A DNA stretch of 64,000 nucleotides from Lacrimispora sphenoides (lineage in GTDB: Bacteria > Bacillota > Clostridia > Lachnospirales > Lachnospiraceae): NCBI RefSeq assembly GCF_900105215.1, contig NZ_FOIP01000001.1, forward strand, positions 620,001-684,000, given 5' to 3'. This document shows positions 61,954-64,000 of this stretch, one piece after another (positions within the stretch are counted from its first letter, which is position 1; each line of letters begins with the position of its first letter). The position numbers and the translations under genes are program-made. Under the pieces are notes generated by a model. That model was not told where the DNA came from. It searched no databases and saw only the letters and a program-made list of their open reading frames with translations.

Positions 61954-61970
61954 ACTTAATCCACCCTTCT

Positions 61971-62690
61971 TTATATCTCATTCTCATCAATCTTTTCTGC
62001 AACCACCGCCTTAATCCGCCGGTACTGCTCTTCATCGATAATAATGGTCCTTCCTTCCCGGGAAATATACCCTTTCTCCTCCATTTGGCTGACACACCGG
62101 TTCACGGTCTTTATGCAAAGACCGGTGCTGTTTGATAAATCTTTTCTTGCAAGCTGTATGCGGCAGGTCCCCCGATGGGATGATTTCCGGTAAATCTCCA
62201 TAAAGAGCAGGAACAGCCTGTCACTTCCCTGTAAAAACAAAAACAGACGTTCCTTTCTGACCTGCTCTAAAAGATAGACGCCCATGGCCTTAACCTGTTC
62301 TAAAACCGCATGGATATCCGAAAGCATCCAGCGGCTGAACTGATCCTTGGATACACAGAGGAACCGGCAGTCTGTTTCTGTCACCAGAGTCGTCCGGTAA
62401 AGCTCAAAGCCCATAAGAAATTCCATAGCTCCAAACACCTCCACCGGATAGAATCTGGTATAGTCGTAGGCGATTTCCTGAACCCGGTAATCCGTAGCTT
62501 TAACAACACCTTCTACCAGAATATAAATGGTATCCACGGTTTCATTTTCGTGAATAAAGGTGGTGCCCTTTTTTAGGTTTACTATCTTAAAGGCTTCCAG
62601 GAGCCATTTAGGCGCATTGGCCAGATAATTATTTAAGTATTCCCGCGGCTCACTGTGAAGTTCATTGATTAAAGACATAGCATCGTTCAC
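61971..62690 (-). CDS. Crp/Fnr-family transcriptional regulator
   Basis: 239 residues: a cyclic-nucleotide-binding-like beta roll (about 25-140: [27 protein letters not shown]) and a C-terminal winged helix with recognition helix in [39 protein letters not shown]. No four-cysteine Fnr cluster is seen, so the effector may be a nucleotide, nucleoside or none. It is coded between nupQ and udp in the same direction, so it probably regulates this salvage operon. The start codon is GTG after AAGGAGCAAGATC. Confidence 0.88.
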   Translation of the reverse strand: MNDAMSLINELHSEPREYLNNYLANAPKWLLEAFKIVNLKKGTTFIHENETVDTIYILVEGVVKATDYRVQEIAYDYTRFYPVEVFGAMEFLMGFELYRTTLVTETDCRFLCVSKDQFSRWMLSDIHAVLEQVKAMGVYLLEQVRKERLFLFLQGSDRLFLLFMEIYRKSSHRGTCRIQLARKDLSNSTGLCIKTVNRCVSQMEEKGYISREGRTIIIDEEQYRRIKAVVAEKIDENEI

Positions 62691-62776
62691 GATCTTGCTC
62701 CTTTTCGTTTCTTTCTCTTTGATTTCATCATATCATATTTATGATCCGCCGGGAATCATTACTTGCATCTAAGCAC

Positions 62777-63694
62777 TTACCTCGCATCCTTTTCGTATGG
62801 CTGCCCGCTGGCTTTCGGCGCAGAGGATTTTCCCACAAACAGGATCAGGATCACGATAGTAATGAGATACGGAAGCATTGCCAGAATGGACGAAGGAACC
62901 GCAAATCTTCCCCCTCCCAGAGTAACGGTAAGGGCCTGGGCTGCTCCGAATAACAGACAGGCACCATAAGCCCCGTGAGGAGTCCATTTTCCAAAAATAA
63001 CAGCTGCCAGTGCAATAAATCCCTGTCCGCTGATCGCGGTAGGCGTAAACTGAGGGATAATGGCCAGGGTCATGGACGCACCGCCCAGTCCTGCTAAAAT
63101 GCCGGAAACCAGCACACAGATATACCTGATTTTATAAACGTTAAGTCCCATGGTATCCGCTGCTGCCGGATGCTCTCCTACTGCCCGGATATGAAGCCCC
63201 CACTTTGTTTTATAAAGAAAGAACCAGATAAACACAGCCAGTACAAACGCGATGACAACGGTTACATCCACATTTAAATTCTGAAAAGCCTTTGAGTTTA
63301 AGCTCCCAAACACCTTTGGAATCTTATGAGGTACCGGGAGCGACATGGTAGCACCGTCAAAAAGCAGGCGGCAGACAAACAGAGCCACACCGGGACCGAT
63401 CAAATTGATGGCAATACCGGATATCGTCTGGTCCGCCTTGCATGTAATCGACGCAAAGGCATGGAGAAGGGCAATAACGCCTCCTGCCAGACCGGCTGCA
63501 AAAAATCCTACCCAGGCACTTCCTGAATAGTAACCCACAGTAGCCCCTGTAACTGCTCCGATGGTCATCATTCCTTCGATGCCGATATTGGTAACGCCGG
63601 ACCGCTCCGACACCACTCCCCCTAATGCTGCAAATACCAAAGGAGTGGAATACATAAGTGTAATGCCTACAAATAGCATCAGACTGTTAAGCAT
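62777..63694 (-). CDS. nupQ: nucleoside ABC transporter permease NupQ-like
   Basis: 305 residues, about eight membrane helices, of the BPD_transp_2 (ribose/nucleoside) permease family. ALGGVVSERSGVTNIGIEGMMTIGAVTGA is the signature of the RnsC/NupQ type. It forms the channel with NupP, encoded just upstream. GGGAGGTAAGAAAC precedes the ATG, and its start overlaps the nupP stop by 8 bp. The nucleoside identity comes from the adjoining cdd, deoD and udp genes. Confidence 0.9.
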   Translation of the reverse strand: MLNSLMLFVGITLMYSTPLVFAALGGVVSERSGVTNIGIEGMMTIGAVTGATVGYYSGSAWVGFFAAGLAGGVIALLHAFASITCKADQTISGIAINLIGPGVALFVCRLLFDGATMSLPVPHKIPKVFGSLNSKAFQNLNVDVTVVIAFVLAVFIWFFLYKTKWGLHIRAVGEHPAAADTMGLNVYKIRYICVLVSGILAGLGGASMTLAIIPQFTPTAISGQGFIALAAVIFGKWTPHGAYGACLLFGAAQALTVTLGGGRFAVPSSILAMLPYLITIVILILFVGKSSAPKASGQPYEKDAR

Positions 63695-64000
63695 GTTTCT
63701 TACCTCCCTTCGAAAAACGGTCCACCAGCGGCGGAATGATACGGGTCAGCGCCACAAAAAATACGATGACACCAATAACGATGTTGATAATTTCTGATGG
63801 AGCTCCCACCTCGTACTGCAAAGACTGGCCGCCATAGATCAAACCGCCAAACAGCAGTCCTGCAAAAATACAGCCGATTGGTGAACTGGCCGCAATCAGA
63901 CAAACGGATAATCCGTTAAAGCCCGTGTTTTCAAAGGCTGCTAATGTAGCAATGCCATGAGGAGAATTCCCGGTGATATAAAGAGACGCAGCCAGCCCGC
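63687..64000 (-). CDS. nupP: nucleoside ABC transporter permease NupP-like, 5' part outside window
   Basis: Last about 104 codons of a second permease, read from the right edge: GLAASLYITGNSPHGIATLA, then NTGFNGLSVCLIAASSPIGC, LLFGGLIYGGQSLQYEVGA, and a final helix ending RIIPPLVDRFSKGGKKHA. The pattern is that of the NupP/RnsB partner of NupQ. Its stop codon overlaps the nupQ start (ATGCTTAA). No open ATG is seen inside the window, so the gene starts further right. Confidence 0.85.
   Translation of the reverse strand, partial: GLAASLYITGNSPHGIATLAAFENTGFNGLSVCLIAASSPIGCIFAGLLFGGLIYGGQSLQYEVGAPSEIINIVIGVIVFFVALTRIIPPLVDRFSKGGKKHA

Noticed and set aside
1..64000. CRISPR arrays, tRNA/rRNA genes, transposases, prophage genes
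   Set aside because: No repeat-spacer pattern, tRNA cloverleaf, rRNA or recombinase gene was recognised by eye; small or degenerate examples could be missed without a scan.

Overview
The window looks like chromosome from a Gram-positive, spore-former-like member of the Lachnospiraceae (Clostridium cluster XIVa, Lacrimispora/Clostridium-like). This is inferred from gene content and order, not from a database match. Supporting signs are the complete S10-spc-alpha ribosomal super-operon with strong AGGAGG-type ribosome binding sites, zinc-type S14, an L17 with an internal insertion, an AspS2-type aspartate--tRNA(Asn) ligase, a zinc-LID adenylate kinase, an [FeFe]-hydrogenase-like protein and several secreted cell-wall-binding-repeat proteins.

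Layout. 1-1.5 kb: end of an LsrK-type sugar/AI-2 kinase and a cupin (+ strand). 1.5-5.9 kb: a four-gene GldA/GldF/GldG-like ABC system with a DUF4340 protein. 6-14.1 kb: DNA repair (OGG family), HAD phosphatase, MATE exporter, GreA, a zinc-ribbon protein of unknown function, an [FeFe]-hydrogenase-like protein, a histidine phosphatase and AspS2, the last behind an apparent leader-peptide attenuator (14.2-14.43 kb). 14.4-16.7 kb: a C39-like peptidase and a MarR/cyclase pair. 16.8-19.3 kb: threonine-to-glycine operon (tdh-kbl) with two operator-like palindromes. 19.3-20 kb: a previously unlabelled type I toxin-antitoxin locus with a 29-residue toxin. 20-24.8 kb: rpsI, rplM, truA and the ECF transporter core. 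24.9-27.2 kb: two secreted repeat proteins that interrupt the usual rplQ-ecfA1 junction. 27.5-44.5 kb: rplQ back to rpsJ, all on the minus strand, with secY, adk, map, a KOW protein, infA and rpmJ in the middle. 44.5-45.9 kb: a third secreted repeat protein just upstream of rpsJ. 46-50.8 kb: a Cys-rich 68-residue protein, an rRNA methyltransferase, an acyltransferase, a small protein of unknown function and a secreted subtilase. 50.9-55.4 kb: a MurNAc recycling cluster (murR-murQ-murP-mupG). 55.4-59.2 kb: a secreted glycoside-hydrolase-like DUF5722 protein and an LtaS-like phosphoglycerol transferase. 59.4-64 kb: a HIT protein and a nucleoside uptake/salvage operon (nupP-nupQ-crp-udp-deoD-cdd).

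How it fits together. Much of the accessory content concerns the cell envelope: three wall-binding repeat proteins, an LTA-synthase-like enzyme, a DUF5722 protein, a subtilase and MurNAc recycling. The most unusual signals are in RNA. They are the Asp-codon leader peptide and mutually exclusive hairpins ahead of aspS2, a long hairpin-rich leader ahead of rpmJ-rpsM, leaders ahead of rpsJ and rplM, and the type I toxin-antitoxin RNA pair. Many gene starts are GTG or TTG, or lie at internal ATGs; I placed them by their Shine-Dalgarno spacing. No tRNA, rRNA, CRISPR array, transposase or prophage was seen.
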